64,000 nt of DNA from Carpediemonas membranifera (taxonomy: Eukaryota; Fornicata). The translations under genes and the position numbers were made by a program. Each line of letters opens with the position of its first letter. The first letter of the stretch is position 1. The stretch lies in contig JAHDYR010000066.1 of NCBI GenBank assembly GCA_019828565.1, positions 496,001 to 560,000 of the forward strand, in the 5' to 3' direction. The notes under the pieces were generated by a model that worked only from the letters and a program-made list of their open reading frames with translations, was not told the DNA's origin and searched no databases. This document shows positions 18,552-28,291 of this stretch, piece after piece.

Positions 18552-19320
18552 ATGGGCGACGTAGGGGAGGACAACCCGATCAAGATTTGGCAGCATGACA
18601 CGCCACATGATATTTACGAGTTTGTATCTGCTTCTGCTTTCACACAGAGCCCTTAAAGCCAAGCATTCCGAGCTTGTTGACCAGTTCGACGTTTTGAAGG
18701 AGTCTGAGCTTCTAATGCACCTCCAATTCGCATACGAGCTTCACAAATTTGACAAAATGCTACACAAACACGACCCGCCGATGGCTCTGCCGTCCCATGT
18801 CGGGGACGGCATTCTCGACATCGTCCCCGTCGCCATCCAGATCCTGAAGGACCCCGCTGGTACACAGGAGATGCTGTACACCACATGCTCCTCGAGATTG
18901 GAGGATGTGTTCGCCGCGCCGCGCCCCGAGTCCGCCGTCCCACGGGAGTCAGCCACGTCCACACCCGCTCCAGGGGACCGGCCGGAGTCCCAGGAGCAGA
19001 GGGAGCCGGAACTGAGCGAAGCGGACGAGGCGCAACTGGGCGACGTGATTCTTGGCCTGGTGACGGATGTGGCGACGCACTTCCAGCTGTACCGGGCAAC
19101 GTGGGGCAGCCCGACCCAGGGTGTTCCTACCACAGTCCGCATGCCGCCCCCACTCAGACCAGTGGATCTCAAGGAGCTGCCAGCGTTGCAGAAGGCGACG
19201 CTCAGCACTGAGATCGGCGACCTCGTCTCGGCGGTGGCCGGCAGCGTGTTGCAGAACACGACCAAGGACATCGCACGGACGATCGCAGAGCTGATGGGAC
19301 AGTCGAAGCCGGCCGAGTGA
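18552..19320 (+). CDS. Uncharacterised protein, one intron
   Basis: Exons 18552-18619 and 18648-19320 give 246 residues. The proposed 28-bp intron at 18620-18647 (GTTTGT...CACACAG) fits the other introns of the window and joins MGDVGEDNPIKIWQ... to the downstream frame, which otherwise lacks a sensible start. The N-terminal third is predicted helical (KAKHSELVDQFDVLKESELL). The centre is Pro/Ser/Glu-rich and low complexity, and a second helical part follows to the end. No membrane helix or known domain is recognised. AATAAA follows 11 bp after the stop. Confidence 0.72.
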
Positions 19321-19447
19321 GTCCGGATAGAATAAAGATGATGGCGCGATGCCGTCCGAGAGATCGAGAATGGGGGTCAGAAGAAGGCATCTGCGCCCCA
19401 TCAAGTCCACAACAGTTGTTATTGCCTGTCCTCTCCCCTCTGGCTCC

Positions 19448-19464
19448 GGTAAGGTAAGGTAAGG
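19448..19464. repeat. (GGTAA)n microsatellite
   Basis: Three GGTAA units between genes. The same unit recurs at 55996-56010, also intergenic. Confidence 0.8.
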
Positions 19465-19529
19465 GAGACCCCAGGCCGTTTACTGTCATGTAAAGGAGGC
19501 AGCGTTAATCCCGACACCCGAGCTCAACG

Positions 19530-20669
19530 ATGGGAGGAAAGAAGGTTTCGATCAGCGAGCTTAGGGAACAGTTGGAACAGCTTGTTGAGGAGACTGAAAC
19601 CATTCAGGTCACAGAAATCAAGCATGCTGTCCAGGAGCGTCGTGGTGGGCAGCTTGCTGACCTCAATGAGGAGGTGGATGCCATTTTTGAGGCAATAAGG
19701 AAGGAAAAGGAGGCAGAGAAGCGCGCAAAGATTAGGCGGGCGACAAGCGGTGCTGGTGGTGAGCAGGTCATGCAGATGGGCAAGCGGGCCCGTCTCAACG
19801 ACATGTCTGGCTCGCTGCTTGCCCAGCCAGACGGCTCAGTGCAGCCTAAGAAGCCAAAAGCAAAGAAGTCCATGAAACCCGGTGTTTCCAGCTGGAACAA
19901 GCTTCTGACCGACGCCTGGGAGTGCTACCGCCAACCCGCTAGCCGGAAGGAGGCGGGTGTCCTCCTCGCAGAGATCCTGGAGCCCTTGCCTAACGCCATG
20001 GTATCCTTCGGGACGCAGGCGAGCTTGCTAACGGGCGTGCTGAACATCCTGATCACCAAGGACGCCCCCCTGGAGGTCGCCATCCTTGCCTTGCACCCCC
20101 TCATCCGCCTCATGACCGAGAACAGGGTCGACTCAGCCATATTCCAGCACACATACCGCCTGCTCACACCCAGCGCCGTCGCCTCTGAGCAGGGTCCCAG
20201 TCTGCTGCGGGTAGCTCGCGTCCTTGTGCTGTCGGCGCAGATCTCCAACAAGATGGCGGCGTCATTCACCAAGAAGCTGCTCCAGATCGCCCTTCAGGTC
20301 CCCCTGGCGCCATGCCGCGAATGTGTTGCCATAGCCGTTGCTGCCCTCACCAGACACGGCAGGACCCGCGCCGCCCTGCTGTCCGGCCCGGAGACCAACC
20401 AGCCCGACCCGTTCAAGGCCGACGAGCCCGACCCGGAGAAGACGGAGGCGGACAAGTCCTCTCTGTACGAGCTGCAGACACTGCTGCGGCACTACGACCC
20501 GGACATCCGCAGACACGCCCTCGTCCTGGCAGAGGGCCGGGTCCCTGCAACGACGCGGGACACAGTGACGTCACTGTTCGGCGGCCTGCCCGAGGACGCA
20601 GGGGCCGTGTCCGAGGCGCCCGTGTCGGATGAAGTCTGGGGGGAGGCGGATGACTTGTTCGGGTTGTAG
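19530..20669 (+). CDS. CBF/Mak21-family nucleolar protein, NOC4-like
   Basis: 379 residues. The N-terminus (1-120) is charged and coiled, with a Lys-rich stretch KKPKAKKSMK. The rest is an alpha-helical repeat. The C-terminal signature PDPFKADEPDPEKTEADKSSLYELQTLLRHYDPDI is the conserved DPF..E.DP......SLWEL..L..HY.P block of the CBF/Mak21 domain shared by Noc1, Noc3 and Noc4. The form DPF..DEPDP and the acidic FGL end favour Noc4, which acts in 40S subunit maturation. It is shorter than animal NOC4L (about 516), with the N-terminal part reduced. Noc3 or Mak21 affiliation cannot be ruled out. Confidence 0.72.
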   Translation: MGGKKVSISELREQLEQLVEETETIQVTEIKHAVQERRGGQLADLNEEVDAIFEAIRKEKEAEKRAKIRRATSGAGGEQVMQMGKRARLNDMSGSLLAQPDGSVQPKKPKAKKSMKPGVSSWNKLLTDAWECYRQPASRKEAGVLLAEILEPLPNAMVSFGTQASLLTGVLNILITKDAPLEVAILALHPLIRLMTENRVDSAIFQHTYRLLTPSAVASEQGPSLLRVARVLVLSAQISNKMAASFTKKLLQIALQVPLAPCRECVAIAVAALTRHGRTRAALLSGPETNQPDPFKADEPDPEKTEADKSSLYELQTLLRHYDPDIRRHALVLAEGRVPATTRDTVTSLFGGLPEDAGAVSEAPVSDEVWGEADDLFGL

Positions 20670-20784
20670 GCTGTCGGCCTTTGTAAATGTGCGGATATTA
20701 CGCCGTGGGATCGTTTTGAGGCAATTACATATGACACGTAAACGCGTAAACTTCCCATTCGCAGTTTGAGACAACGACACGAAA

Positions 20785-21044
20785 ATGGTCAACGCGGCTG
20801 TCTACGTTGATAGTGTGGCGCAATTCTCCAAGCTCGCCGAAGAAATGGCAGCTTCTGATCGCGAAAACGTACGTTCCTTCTTGAGGTTCTCATACAGACG
20901 AGATTCACGTTTACTGTGAAGAAGGACACTAATCAGGTTGTTCTGAAGGTGACAGATGACAAAAAGGTTATCAAGTTCAAGACTGATAAGGCTGTTATGC
21001 TCGACAGCGTCTTCAGCCACCTCATGCTCACTTTCAGCCAATGA
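20785..21044 (+). CDS. SRP9: Signal recognition particle 9 kDa protein, one intron
   Basis: Spliced from 20785-20868 and 20898-21044 into 76 residues. The 29-bp intron at 20869-20897 starts GTACGT and ends CATACAG. Features of SRP9 are the start VAQFSKLAEEMAASDRENTRFTFTVKK, then LKVTDDKKVIKFKTDKA and a C-terminal helix HLMLTF. SRP9 with SRP14 binds the Alu domain of SRP RNA to slow translation. The gene is missed without splicing because neither exon is a long ORF. No SRP14 or SRP RNA gene was seen in this window. Confidence 0.8.
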
Positions 21045-21322
21045 AGCAATTCCGGAGTTCCTTCGTCCGTTACACCAGCAGAATGAGCTTTAAATAGACC
21101 TGCTCCGTCACTGTGAAGCAGTTTTCGAGTTTTCGAGGACTTACTATCCTTCCGTCGAGGCTTCGCATGTGATGGTGTGGTGATTGAGCGGAGGCCTTCT
21201 GCCGCTGTCTGGCCCTTTGGGAGGAGCTGTGCCCCGGATTTCTCTCAACATTCTTCCTATCCAAAGCGCTCTTGGCTAGATTGGGCGAATCGCAGGTTAG
21301 CCGATGTGTGACAACAGCAAAG

Positions 21323-22075
21323 ATGCACTCAGGCGATATACTCGAACCAAAGATTCAGAGCCTTGAAGGCTTTGGACAAATATACACCTTCGACACTATC
21401 GATTCGACGCAGATCTTCACTCGTCAGTACGCTGCCGAGCTGCCGAGCCCGTGCGCGGTGACCGCGCGCCAACAGACCAGAGGGCATGGAAGGAAGAACC
21501 GTGCTTGGCGTTCGCCATTGGGATGTCTTTGCTTCAGCCAGCTGGCGACAGTAACGCCCCAGGTGAAGGACGTTCTCTTCTGCCTCTCGCCCATGATCTG
21601 CGTCTCCATCGTGAAGTACCTGCGTACACTTCCCAACAGCTGCGATATCTCTGTGAAATGGCCGAACGACATCTACGTCAACCGGCAGAAGCTCTGCGGC
21701 CTCCTCGCGGACGCCATCTCCTGCGGCAACGAGGTCATGGTCGTCGTTGGCGTCGGCATCAACGTGTCCAATCGCGACGACCCACCCGGGTCTGCGTGCC
21801 TGGAGTCGGTCCTGGGCACGAAGATCAACATGGCCGAGCTCCTGGCCACCCTCGTCAAGCTCATCGACGACCTCCTCCGTGCCCCGATGAGCGTCGAGGA
21901 CCTTGTCGCGCAGAATTCCGACCTGATGTGCGAGTCTTTCTTTACTCTGCCCAACGACGAGACGATGTACCGCGTCGTGAAGCTCACACGGGACGGCGGT
22001 GTCGTTACACAGGTCGGTCAGGTCGGCAGAGATAAGCTGCACGACGCAGAGTGGCATTTTGACGATGATACGTAG
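21323..22075 (+). CDS. Biotin-protein ligase (BirA/holocarboxylase synthetase catalytic domain)
   Basis: 250 residues from ATG 21323; the frame is open upstream only from a TTG. It forms biotinyl-AMP and transfers biotin to a Lys of a carboxylase carrier domain. Seen are FDTIDSTQ (about 23-30) and the adenylate-binding loop TRGHGRKNRAW (52-62; canonical GRGR reads GHGR here). SPLGCLCFS, KWPNDIY (112-118), KLCGLL and VVGVGINV follow. There is no N-terminal DNA-binding domain, so it is a monofunctional ligase. The C-terminal cap is short. Confidence 0.9.
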   Translation: MHSGDILEPKIQSLEGFGQIYTFDTIDSTQIFTRQYAAELPSPCAVTARQQTRGHGRKNRAWRSPLGCLCFSQLATVTPQVKDVLFCLSPMICVSIVKYLRTLPNSCDISVKWPNDIYVNRQKLCGLLADAISCGNEVMVVVGVGINVSNRDDPPGSACLESVLGTKINMAELLATLVKLIDDLLRAPMSVEDLVAQNSDLMCESFFTLPNDETMYRVVKLTRDGGVVTQVGQVGRDKLHDAEWHFDDDT

Positions 22076-22301
22076 AAAACTAGCCCCCTTTAAGGGGTAA
22101 ATTTCGTAGTTTACGTTTTATGACTGGGTTGGCATTTGTTCCCGACAAACCGGTTGCCCGTCAGGACAAGTAGTAAAGTAAACCCAATGACACGGTGCGG
22201 GTTCTGGGTACATGCAGCGTGCTTGGGGACTCACTTAGGCCCCGCGTTGTCATAGTGGTCTTGGCGCGAGTAAAAACTGTCCAGTGCGCAACATCATATC
22301 A

Positions 22302-23924
22302 ATGTCCTCCCCGATCGTACGAGTGGCATGGGAGCTCAGCGATATGAATGGAACACGGGACAGTGAGCAGATCTATGCGAAGCTGCGTTCCCTGCACCAG
22401 TTTCTGTCGTCGGGAGAGGAAATCTCGAATAGAGCGCAGCCAACATCGCTATCACGGAGCTCTACAACACCTCACCGTCTGCAGAGAGAGGCTGTCTCTG
22501 ACATGCCTTCGCATTTCTCGTCGACGCTCTCGCTGTCGTCGTTGGCAGGCGACGTTCCCTCCTCGCCCCTCCCCTTCACCCAGAACGCTGCAAGACGCGT
22601 CGAGGAGAAGGCTGTGCGCCGGTCCAAGCTGATCAACACCGTTCGTGCCTCTGAGCTTCAGGAGTGCACCTTCTCTCCCAAGGTCTCGGCACCCTCAGCC
22701 ATCAATGGCACCACTCTCGTGGACGACCCCGAGGCCGTGTACAAGAGGTCGCAGCAGTGGGAGAAGGACGTGGCACGGCGCCGGGAGAAGACCAAGGAGG
22801 AGCTGACCCACAAGGAAATGGAGGAGTGCCACTTCCAGCCCCGCATCAGCGCCAGGCCCAGGAACGTGTCCGCCAGGAGGGGCCGGCCGGAGGATAGGCT
22901 GGCAGACGCGGCACAGCAGAAGGAGCGGCACTTGGCCCAGTTGAAGCGGGATGCAGCCGCCCAGGAGATGGCCGAGTGCACGTTCCGGCCCCGCACCGTC
23001 GGCACCGCCCACGTTGCCCCGAGGTACATGCAGGGGAAGCGCAAGCCCGCCCAGACCCAACCCGACTTCGACTTCCAGCCGACCCTCACTGCCCGACCCA
23101 GGAGCGTGGGGCGGCGACTCGGGCGGTATCTAGATACACCCGCCCATGAGAGACTGTCGCGGGTCACCGGAGCCGGAGAGGAGCAGGAGGCGATGCTTCC
23201 CGTGTTCTCGCTGAAGTCTCCCCTGGTGGCGCCCCAGCCGACTGTGATCCCCGGATCCGACTTCCTGGCCAAGTCGAAGCTCGCGCCATCCCCAGAGGAG
23301 CCCAAGGGGGAGAAGCCCAAGCCCGTGTCGACGCCGCAGTCCATGGCGCGGTTCCTGGCCAGGCAGGAGCGGACCGTTGCCCAACGGGAGCAGAGCAGAC
23401 AGAAGCTGGAGCAGCTCGCGGAGCCGTCGTTCTGCCCGACAATCAATGCCACGTCGCAGCGGCTTGCCCAGGGCGTCGCCCCCATCCATAAGCGGCCACG
23501 GCGACCGGTGCCGCGAGACGCCGGCCGCGACTTTCCCTTCAAGCCGACGATCAACGAGAAGAGTGCTAAGATGGGACGTGCACGGTCGCCCTCGGAGATG
23601 GTCACGGACGGCGAGCGGCGTCTTGTCGATGTGAGGCGGCTCGCCACGCTGCTGGACAGGAAGACACAGATCGACTGCACATTCGCGCCGACGATCTGCG
23701 CCACGGCCCAAAACTCGAGGGGCCGTCTGGGGGTGGACCTGGACACGCAGGAGTACATCGCCGACCTGCGGGCACGGTCGCAGGCCAAGGAGCGCAGGGC
23801 GGAGATCGCACGGTTACGGCGGGAAGCAGACGAGACGGCCGGCTGCACATTCAAGCCTGTGGTGCGGGATGTGCCGTCGTTCATCAAGGCGATCACCGAG
23901 AAGCGGAAGCACCTGGTGCTGTGA
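22302..23924 (+). CDS. Protein with repeated CTFxPxI-type motifs, probably cytoskeletal
   Basis: 540 residues from ATG 22302; the upstream frame begins only with GTG. It carries about eight short units of the form (E/D)C(T/H)F.P.(I/V/T): ECTFSPKVS, ECHFQPRIS, ECTFRPRTV, DFDFQPTLT, SFCPTIN, DFPFKPTIN, DCTFAPTIC and GCTFKPVV. They are separated by basic, Ala/Arg/Glu-rich helical linkers. Such F.P.I repeats occur in several basal-body and flagellar proteins of protists, but I cannot name a family. The first 110 residues are Ser-rich and low complexity. Confidence 0.75.
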   Translation: MSSPIVRVAWELSDMNGTRDSEQIYAKLRSLHQFLSSGEEISNRAQPTSLSRSSTTPHRLQREAVSDMPSHFSSTLSLSSLAGDVPSSPLPFTQNAARRVEEKAVRRSKLINTVRASELQECTFSPKVSAPSAINGTTLVDDPEAVYKRSQQWEKDVARRREKTKEELTHKEMEECHFQPRISARPRNVSARRGRPEDRLADAAQQKERHLAQLKRDAAAQEMAECTFRPRTVGTAHVAPRYMQGKRKPAQTQPDFDFQPTLTARPRSVGRRLGRYLDTPAHERLSRVTGAGEEQEAMLPVFSLKSPLVAPQPTVIPGSDFLAKSKLAPSPEEPKGEKPKPVSTPQSMARFLARQERTVAQREQSRQKLEQLAEPSFCPTINATSQRLAQGVAPIHKRPRRPVPRDAGRDFPFKPTINEKSAKMGRARSPSEMVTDGERRLVDVRRLATLLDRKTQIDCTFAPTICATAQNSRGRLGVDLDTQEYIADLRARSQAKERRAEIARLRREADETAGCTFKPVVRDVPSFIKAITEKRKHLVL

Positions 23925-24277
23925 GCTGTACGATAGGCTGTACATACTGGCAATTGTGCGATTTTAAAGCAACCTCTCTTGCTGATGCTGGGCTGAGCTC
24001 AGTCACCTCACTGGTGAAGCGATCAGTCACACTGCCGCAACCTCGCAGCCCTTGGCCCAAGCAGGGACACCAGGGCGTGCTCCAGTGTCGGCTGGCTGAT
24101 CCAGTTGTTCCATTTTTTCCTGAGATCAATCCAGACATTGACAACTGAATTTTTGTGTCGATCTTATGCGTATGACTGGCGTACCCTTGCATGGCCCATT
24201 GCTGTTTGTCAATGACATTCGTGTCAGAAGCTGGTGACACCAACTTAAATTATTTTTCGCTAAATTTTTCCAGAACC
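23925..24277. other. Intergenic region upstream of SEC61 alpha
   Basis: 353 bp, AT-richer towards the SEC61 alpha start (TATTTTTCGC, TAAATTTTTCC). No RNA gene or repeat recognised. Confidence 0.4.
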
Positions 24278-25672
24278 ATGGTCAGCGCCGTCCTCGCTGC
24301 TCTGAAGCCTTTTATCAGCCTTCTACCGGAAATTCCTACGCCTAAGAAGGCCATTCTCTTCCGCGAGAAGGTTTTCTGGACCTGCGTTGTCCTTACCCTT
24401 TTCCTAATCCTCTCGCAGGTGCCCCTTTACGGTATTCAGATTGCTGCTGGCACTGATCCCCTCTATTGGCTTCGTGTTATGCTTGCCTCCAACCGCGGTA
24501 CCCTCATGGAGCTTGGTCTTGGCCCCGCCATCACCTCTGGCCTCATCCTCCAGCTCCTCAACGGCGCTGGCATCCTGACCTACGACCAGAACAACAAGGA
24601 GGAGCGCGCTCTTTTCCAGGGCGCCCAGAAGCTCATCGGCTTCCTCATGACCCTCTTCCAGGCCTGCGCCTACACCCTCGGTGGCATGTACGGCCCCGTC
24701 GCCACCATCGGCGTCCCCACCGCCGTCCTCATCATTGCCCAGCTCACCATCACTGGCGTCATCGTCAACCTCCTCGACGAGATGCTTACCAAGGGCTACG
24801 GCATGGGCTCTGGCTCCTCCCTCTTCATCGCCTGCAACGTCTGCGAGTCCATCGTTTGGAAGTCCTTCTCCATCACTACCATCGACATTGGCCGCGGCAT
24901 TGAGTTCGAGGGCGCCGTCATCGCCTTCTTCCACTATCTTATCACCCGCCCCAACAAGCTCGAGGCCCTCCGCATCGCCATGTTCAGGTCTAACCTCCCG
25001 AACATGATGAACCTCATTGCCACCGTCGCCATCTTCGCCGTTGTCATCTACCTCCAGGGCTTCCGCGTTGAGCTCCGCTTCAACCACCGCCGCGCCCGCA
25101 ACATGACGGTTGCCTACCCCATCAAGCTCTTCTACACGTCGAACGTCCCCGTCATGCTCCAGTCCGCCGTCATCTCGAACGTATTCATGTTCTCCCAGTT
25201 CCTGTTCAAGCGCTTCGGCTCGAACGTGTTCGTCCGCCTCGTCGGCGCCTGGAACGAGACCGAGCAGGGCCAGCTCTACCCCTCCGGCGGCCTGATCTAC
25301 TTCCTCTCCCCTCCCGCCTCGATGTACGCCGCCGTGCTCTCGCCCCTCCGCACCCTCGTCTACATCGTCTTCATGATCGCCACGTGCGGCCTCTTCTCCC
25401 GCCTCTGGATCGACTTCAGCGGCGGCTCTGCCCGTGAGGTCTCTGAGAACCTCAAGCGCGAGGGTCTGATGCTCGCTGGCCACCGTGACGACTCTATGGT
25501 TCGCGTGCTCAACCGCTACATCCCCGTCGCCGCTGTTGCTGGTGGTGTGATCGTCGGCGCGTTGACTGTCGCTGCGGATCTGATGGGCGCGATCGGGTCC
25601 GGCACCGGTATCCTGCTGGCCTCGACGACCATCTACTCCTTCATGGAGCAGTTCGCCAAGGAGTCCCTGTGA
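24278..25672 (+). CDS. SEC61A: Protein translocation channel subunit Sec61 alpha
   Basis: 464 residues, the pore-forming subunit of the ER translocon. Family landmarks are FISLLPEI..PKKAILFREKVFWT, SQVPLYGIQ, DPLYWLRVMLASNRGTLMELG, GPAITSGLILQLL, KGYGMGSGSSLFIACNVCESIVWK, QGFRVEL, YPIKLFYTSNVPVMLQSA and a final YSFMEQFAKE. Ten TM helices are expected. The start is ATG 24278, preceded by an AT-rich leader. Codon use is strongly C-ending, as expected for high expression. SRP9 and Derlin in the same window belong to the same ER pathway. Confidence 0.97.
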   Translation: MVSAVLAALKPFISLLPEIPTPKKAILFREKVFWTCVVLTLFLILSQVPLYGIQIAAGTDPLYWLRVMLASNRGTLMELGLGPAITSGLILQLLNGAGILTYDQNNKEERALFQGAQKLIGFLMTLFQACAYTLGGMYGPVATIGVPTAVLIIAQLTITGVIVNLLDEMLTKGYGMGSGSSLFIACNVCESIVWKSFSITTIDIGRGIEFEGAVIAFFHYLITRPNKLEALRIAMFRSNLPNMMNLIATVAIFAVVIYLQGFRVELRFNHRRARNMTVAYPIKLFYTSNVPVMLQSAVISNVFMFSQFLFKRFGSNVFVRLVGAWNETEQGQLYPSGGLIYFLSPPASMYAAVLSPLRTLVYIVFMIATCGLFSRLWIDFSGGSAREVSENLKREGLMLAGHRDDSMVRVLNRYIPVAAVAGGVIVGALTVAADLMGAIGSGTGILLASTTIYSFMEQFAKESL

Positions 25673-25779
25673 GCTGGTAAATACTAACTAGGTGCTGTGT
25701 AGTGAGATTTACGTTACATTGCTGCTAAGCCGACACCTTGCAAGGGCGCAGTTTTGGATCGCCGCAGTCGTTCAGCTCA

Positions 25780-26883
25780 ATGAAATCCGATCACCAGACG
25801 CTCATTCAAATAGCAATTCCCGCAGAAACGTACCCCAGGTCTTGTGTTCAGACCTTCGAGGACGCCGCTTCATCCGCACTGGTCGTGGAAAACCCGTTTC
25901 CAATGCTTCCCCTCGGAACGATCGATTCCCTGATGGCCATCAACGATCAACTGCGCACTACCATGGCAACATCTGAGGGCATTGTCCGCAGCGTCATCGG
26001 GGCAGCCATGGAGATCCTCGAGAGGGCTCAGCAGCACTCGAACGTCTCACCCAGCGCATACGTCGGCGAGCTCGTCACCAAGATCGTCAGGGAGTTCACA
26101 TGGGACGAAGCCAAGTTCCCGACGCGCTTTTCGATGGACCGCATTGTCGCGATGGTGACCCAGCGACTGAGCACCATTGACGCTGATGTGTCGTCGGTGA
26201 TGAAGAGGTTTGCCCAGGCATTTGCAGAGTCGGCCCAGGTGCAGAAGGAGACCCATGGCTCGCTGCAGGTACAGGCCGTCGACAACCACATCGCGACGGC
26301 CCAGATCGTGTCGACTGACTGGCTGACCACCCGAGTCGTCGCCGTACCGAGGGGGCTGGTTTCCGAGTGGAAGAAGACGTATGAGACGATGGCGGAGTAC
26401 GTCGTGCCCCGGTCGGACCTGTGCCTGGCCAAGGACAAGGAGTACGAGCTCCACCGGGTCGTCCTCTTCACAAAGTCCGTCGACGACTTCACCAGGGCCA
26501 TCCGGGAGTACAAGTTCATCATGCGGTCCTGGACGCCCGAGACTGCCATGAGTGCGGGGGGACCGGAGGCACGGCTGGCAGCGACACTCGATATCGCCGA
26601 AGACATCCACGCGGAGGCCGCGGAGCTGATGCCCGGCTGGATCGAGGAGGCAATCACCGCGGCTATCCATCTGGCGACGCTGGCGGCGTTTGTGGAGGGC
26701 GTCCTGCGCCACGGGACGCCGCCCATCTTCATCGGGATCCTCGCGCTGTGCCCGACCAAGAAGGTCACGTCAGTGCTCACTGTGGCGGAGCGCATGTTTG
26801 GGGACAAGAAGAGCGTTTACGATGGCGCCAAAGTCCTCGACGGCCTCTTGTCGTTCGCCGAGGTCCATCATGCCCTCTTTTAA
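25780..26883 (+). CDS. V-type ATPase V1 subunit C
   Basis: 367 residues, slightly shorter than the usual 380-390. ATG 25780 is chosen (TTG upstream). The N-terminal block PFPMLPLGTIDSLMAINDQL matches the conserved 'f.iP.lkvGTLDsL..lsd.L' of subunit C. The central helical part and the C-terminal YELHRVVLFTKSVDDFTRAIREYKFIMR...VLRHGTPP continue the fold. The subunit joins V1 to the peripheral stalks and is released when the proton pump disassembles. Confidence 0.85.
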   Translation: MKSDHQTLIQIAIPAETYPRSCVQTFEDAASSALVVENPFPMLPLGTIDSLMAINDQLRTTMATSEGIVRSVIGAAMEILERAQQHSNVSPSAYVGELVTKIVREFTWDEAKFPTRFSMDRIVAMVTQRLSTIDADVSSVMKRFAQAFAESAQVQKETHGSLQVQAVDNHIATAQIVSTDWLTTRVVAVPRGLVSEWKKTYETMAEYVVPRSDLCLAKDKEYELHRVVLFTKSVDDFTRAIREYKFIMRSWTPETAMSAGGPEARLAATLDIAEDIHAEAAELMPGWIEEAITAAIHLATLAAFVEGVLRHGTPPIFIGILALCPTKKVTSVLTVAERMFGDKKSVYDGAKVLDGLLSFAEVHHALF

Positions 26884-27073
26884 ATTTTTGTCAGCCCAGC
26901 CCGTTCAGTGCATGAGACCCGCACGGCCATGTCATAATTGGGTCTAATAAGGCCTGGAGTGGTCTGTGGCTGTGTCCCAAGAAGGCACTCGACTGAAGCT
27001 CTTTCAAAGGTGCAGGTTAAGACAGGAAAATTTGGACACCGGTGTGGAACGGCAACCCAGAGCAACCAGTCCA

Positions 27074-28291
27074 ATGCAGAAGGAAATTTTCATTAGTGAA
27101 AGGCCCTCAGTTACCGCACAGGCAGCTGAGCAGCCTATTACAAAAGCCCCAACCGATGAGACAAAGGGTGGTGCTCTGAAAGACGTTATGATCTCTCAAC
27201 GCCCGGAAATATACGCTCCAGCATACAGTCCTAGTGTAGATAGCCGCCCTGGAATACAGGATTCCGGCCGCAACGGGGACATCACACCGCCGCCGTTCTT
27301 CCCCTTGGCTGCTAACAAGGAGTTCGTGGTGATGCCACAGGGTCCGCGGAACCAGGACGCGTTCAAGAAGCTTAGGGAGAACCAGAAGGAGCACAAAGCC
27401 GGGACGATTTTCACACAGCACAAGAAGTTCATCCGCGAGCTGACACAAAGGAAGCAACAGGAGGTCGTTGACGCCGAGAAGAAGAAGCAGAATGACGTCG
27501 AGAAGGCCGAGAAGATCAAGTTCCGGAGTACGAAAGAGCGGACCTCCATCAGGGCTCGGTCGGCCCAGCCCAAGCCCGCCAAGCCGTGGTGGGCCATGAC
27601 CACCGCTGACGCCGGGAAGAAGCTGATGGGGCGAGAGGAGACGGATCTGCTGGACTTTGCGGCGGGGCTTGATTTGGAGGAGTATCTCGACAACGAGGCG
27701 GTGCTGGGTGCACTGGAGACCATCAAGGACGTCATAATGCCGAAGGAGCCAGAGCCCGAACCTGAACCAGTGCCGGAACAGGAAGCCGTCGTAGAGCAGG
27801 AGGAAGCTGTTCTGGACGACACTGAGAACGACCCGCAGCCCGAGCCCGCTCTCGGGGCGACCCAGCGCAGCATGCAGGACACCCGCGCCCCCTCTGCCGT
27901 CCCCGCCCGCCCCCGGTCACGGCCGGCACCCGTACCTGAGCCAGTCATCGAGCAGACGATCTCCCACACGCGTCGCCGCGCCCCCACTGTGTTCGACGAG
28001 GCGGCCCCCGTGGACCTCGTCCGTCGGCTGACCCGGGTCCACAGCGCGGCGTCCATCCGGCGAGTGATGCAGACCGGGTCCGGGGCCATAGTGGATGAGA
28101 CGATGAAGACGGGGAAGGTGGGCGTGCAGGGCGACACGGTGGTGGTGCGGCACGACCCCGCGGATGACCTGCAGTACAGCACGATGGACGTGACTAATAC
28201 TGCGCAGATGAGGCTCATCCAGCGGAGGCAGCGGGCGGCGTTCGAGGACCCCGGGACCCTACCCTACCTGTATAGAAACCCGGCGATCTAG
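27074..28291 (+). CDS. Uncharacterised, probably axonemal or cytoskeletal protein
   Basis: 405 residues from ATG 27074. A charged helical region (about 100-175, with QEVVDAEKKKQNDVEKAEK) is followed by the block PWWAMTTADAGKKLMGREETDLLDFAAGLDLEEYLDNEAV. This block resembles a 'W.+t...a......eeddLLeFa..LDyekYi.D.ev' block that I associate with flagellar-associated proteins, though I cannot name the family. A Pro/Glu stretch (EPEPEPEPVPEQE) and a basic C-terminus follow. No membrane segment. Confidence 0.65.
   Translation: MQKEIFISERPSVTAQAAEQPITKAPTDETKGGALKDVMISQRPEIYAPAYSPSVDSRPGIQDSGRNGDITPPPFFPLAANKEFVVMPQGPRNQDAFKKLRENQKEHKAGTIFTQHKKFIRELTQRKQQEVVDAEKKKQNDVEKAEKIKFRSTKERTSIRARSAQPKPAKPWWAMTTADAGKKLMGREETDLLDFAAGLDLEEYLDNEAVLGALETIKDVIMPKEPEPEPEPVPEQEAVVEQEEAVLDDTENDPQPEPALGATQRSMQDTRAPSAVPARPRSRPAPVPEPVIEQTISHTRRRAPTVFDEAAPVDLVRRLTRVHSAASIRRVMQTGSGAIVDETMKTGKVGVQGDTVVVRHDPADDLQYSTMDVTNTAQMRLIQRRQRAAFEDPGTLPYLYRNPAI

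Noticed and set aside
19448-19464. Telomere-like repeat
   Set aside because: Only three GGTAA units between ordinary genes; too short and internal for a telomere.
22658-23953. 431-residue minus-strand ORF opposite the CTFxPxI protein
   Set aside because: Ser/Arg-rich shadow frame with no domain; the + strand has clear repeated motifs.
24404-25483. 359-residue minus-strand ORF opposite SEC61 alpha
   Set aside because: An acidic, low-complexity shadow of a C-ending-codon gene; the + strand is unmistakably SEC61 alpha.
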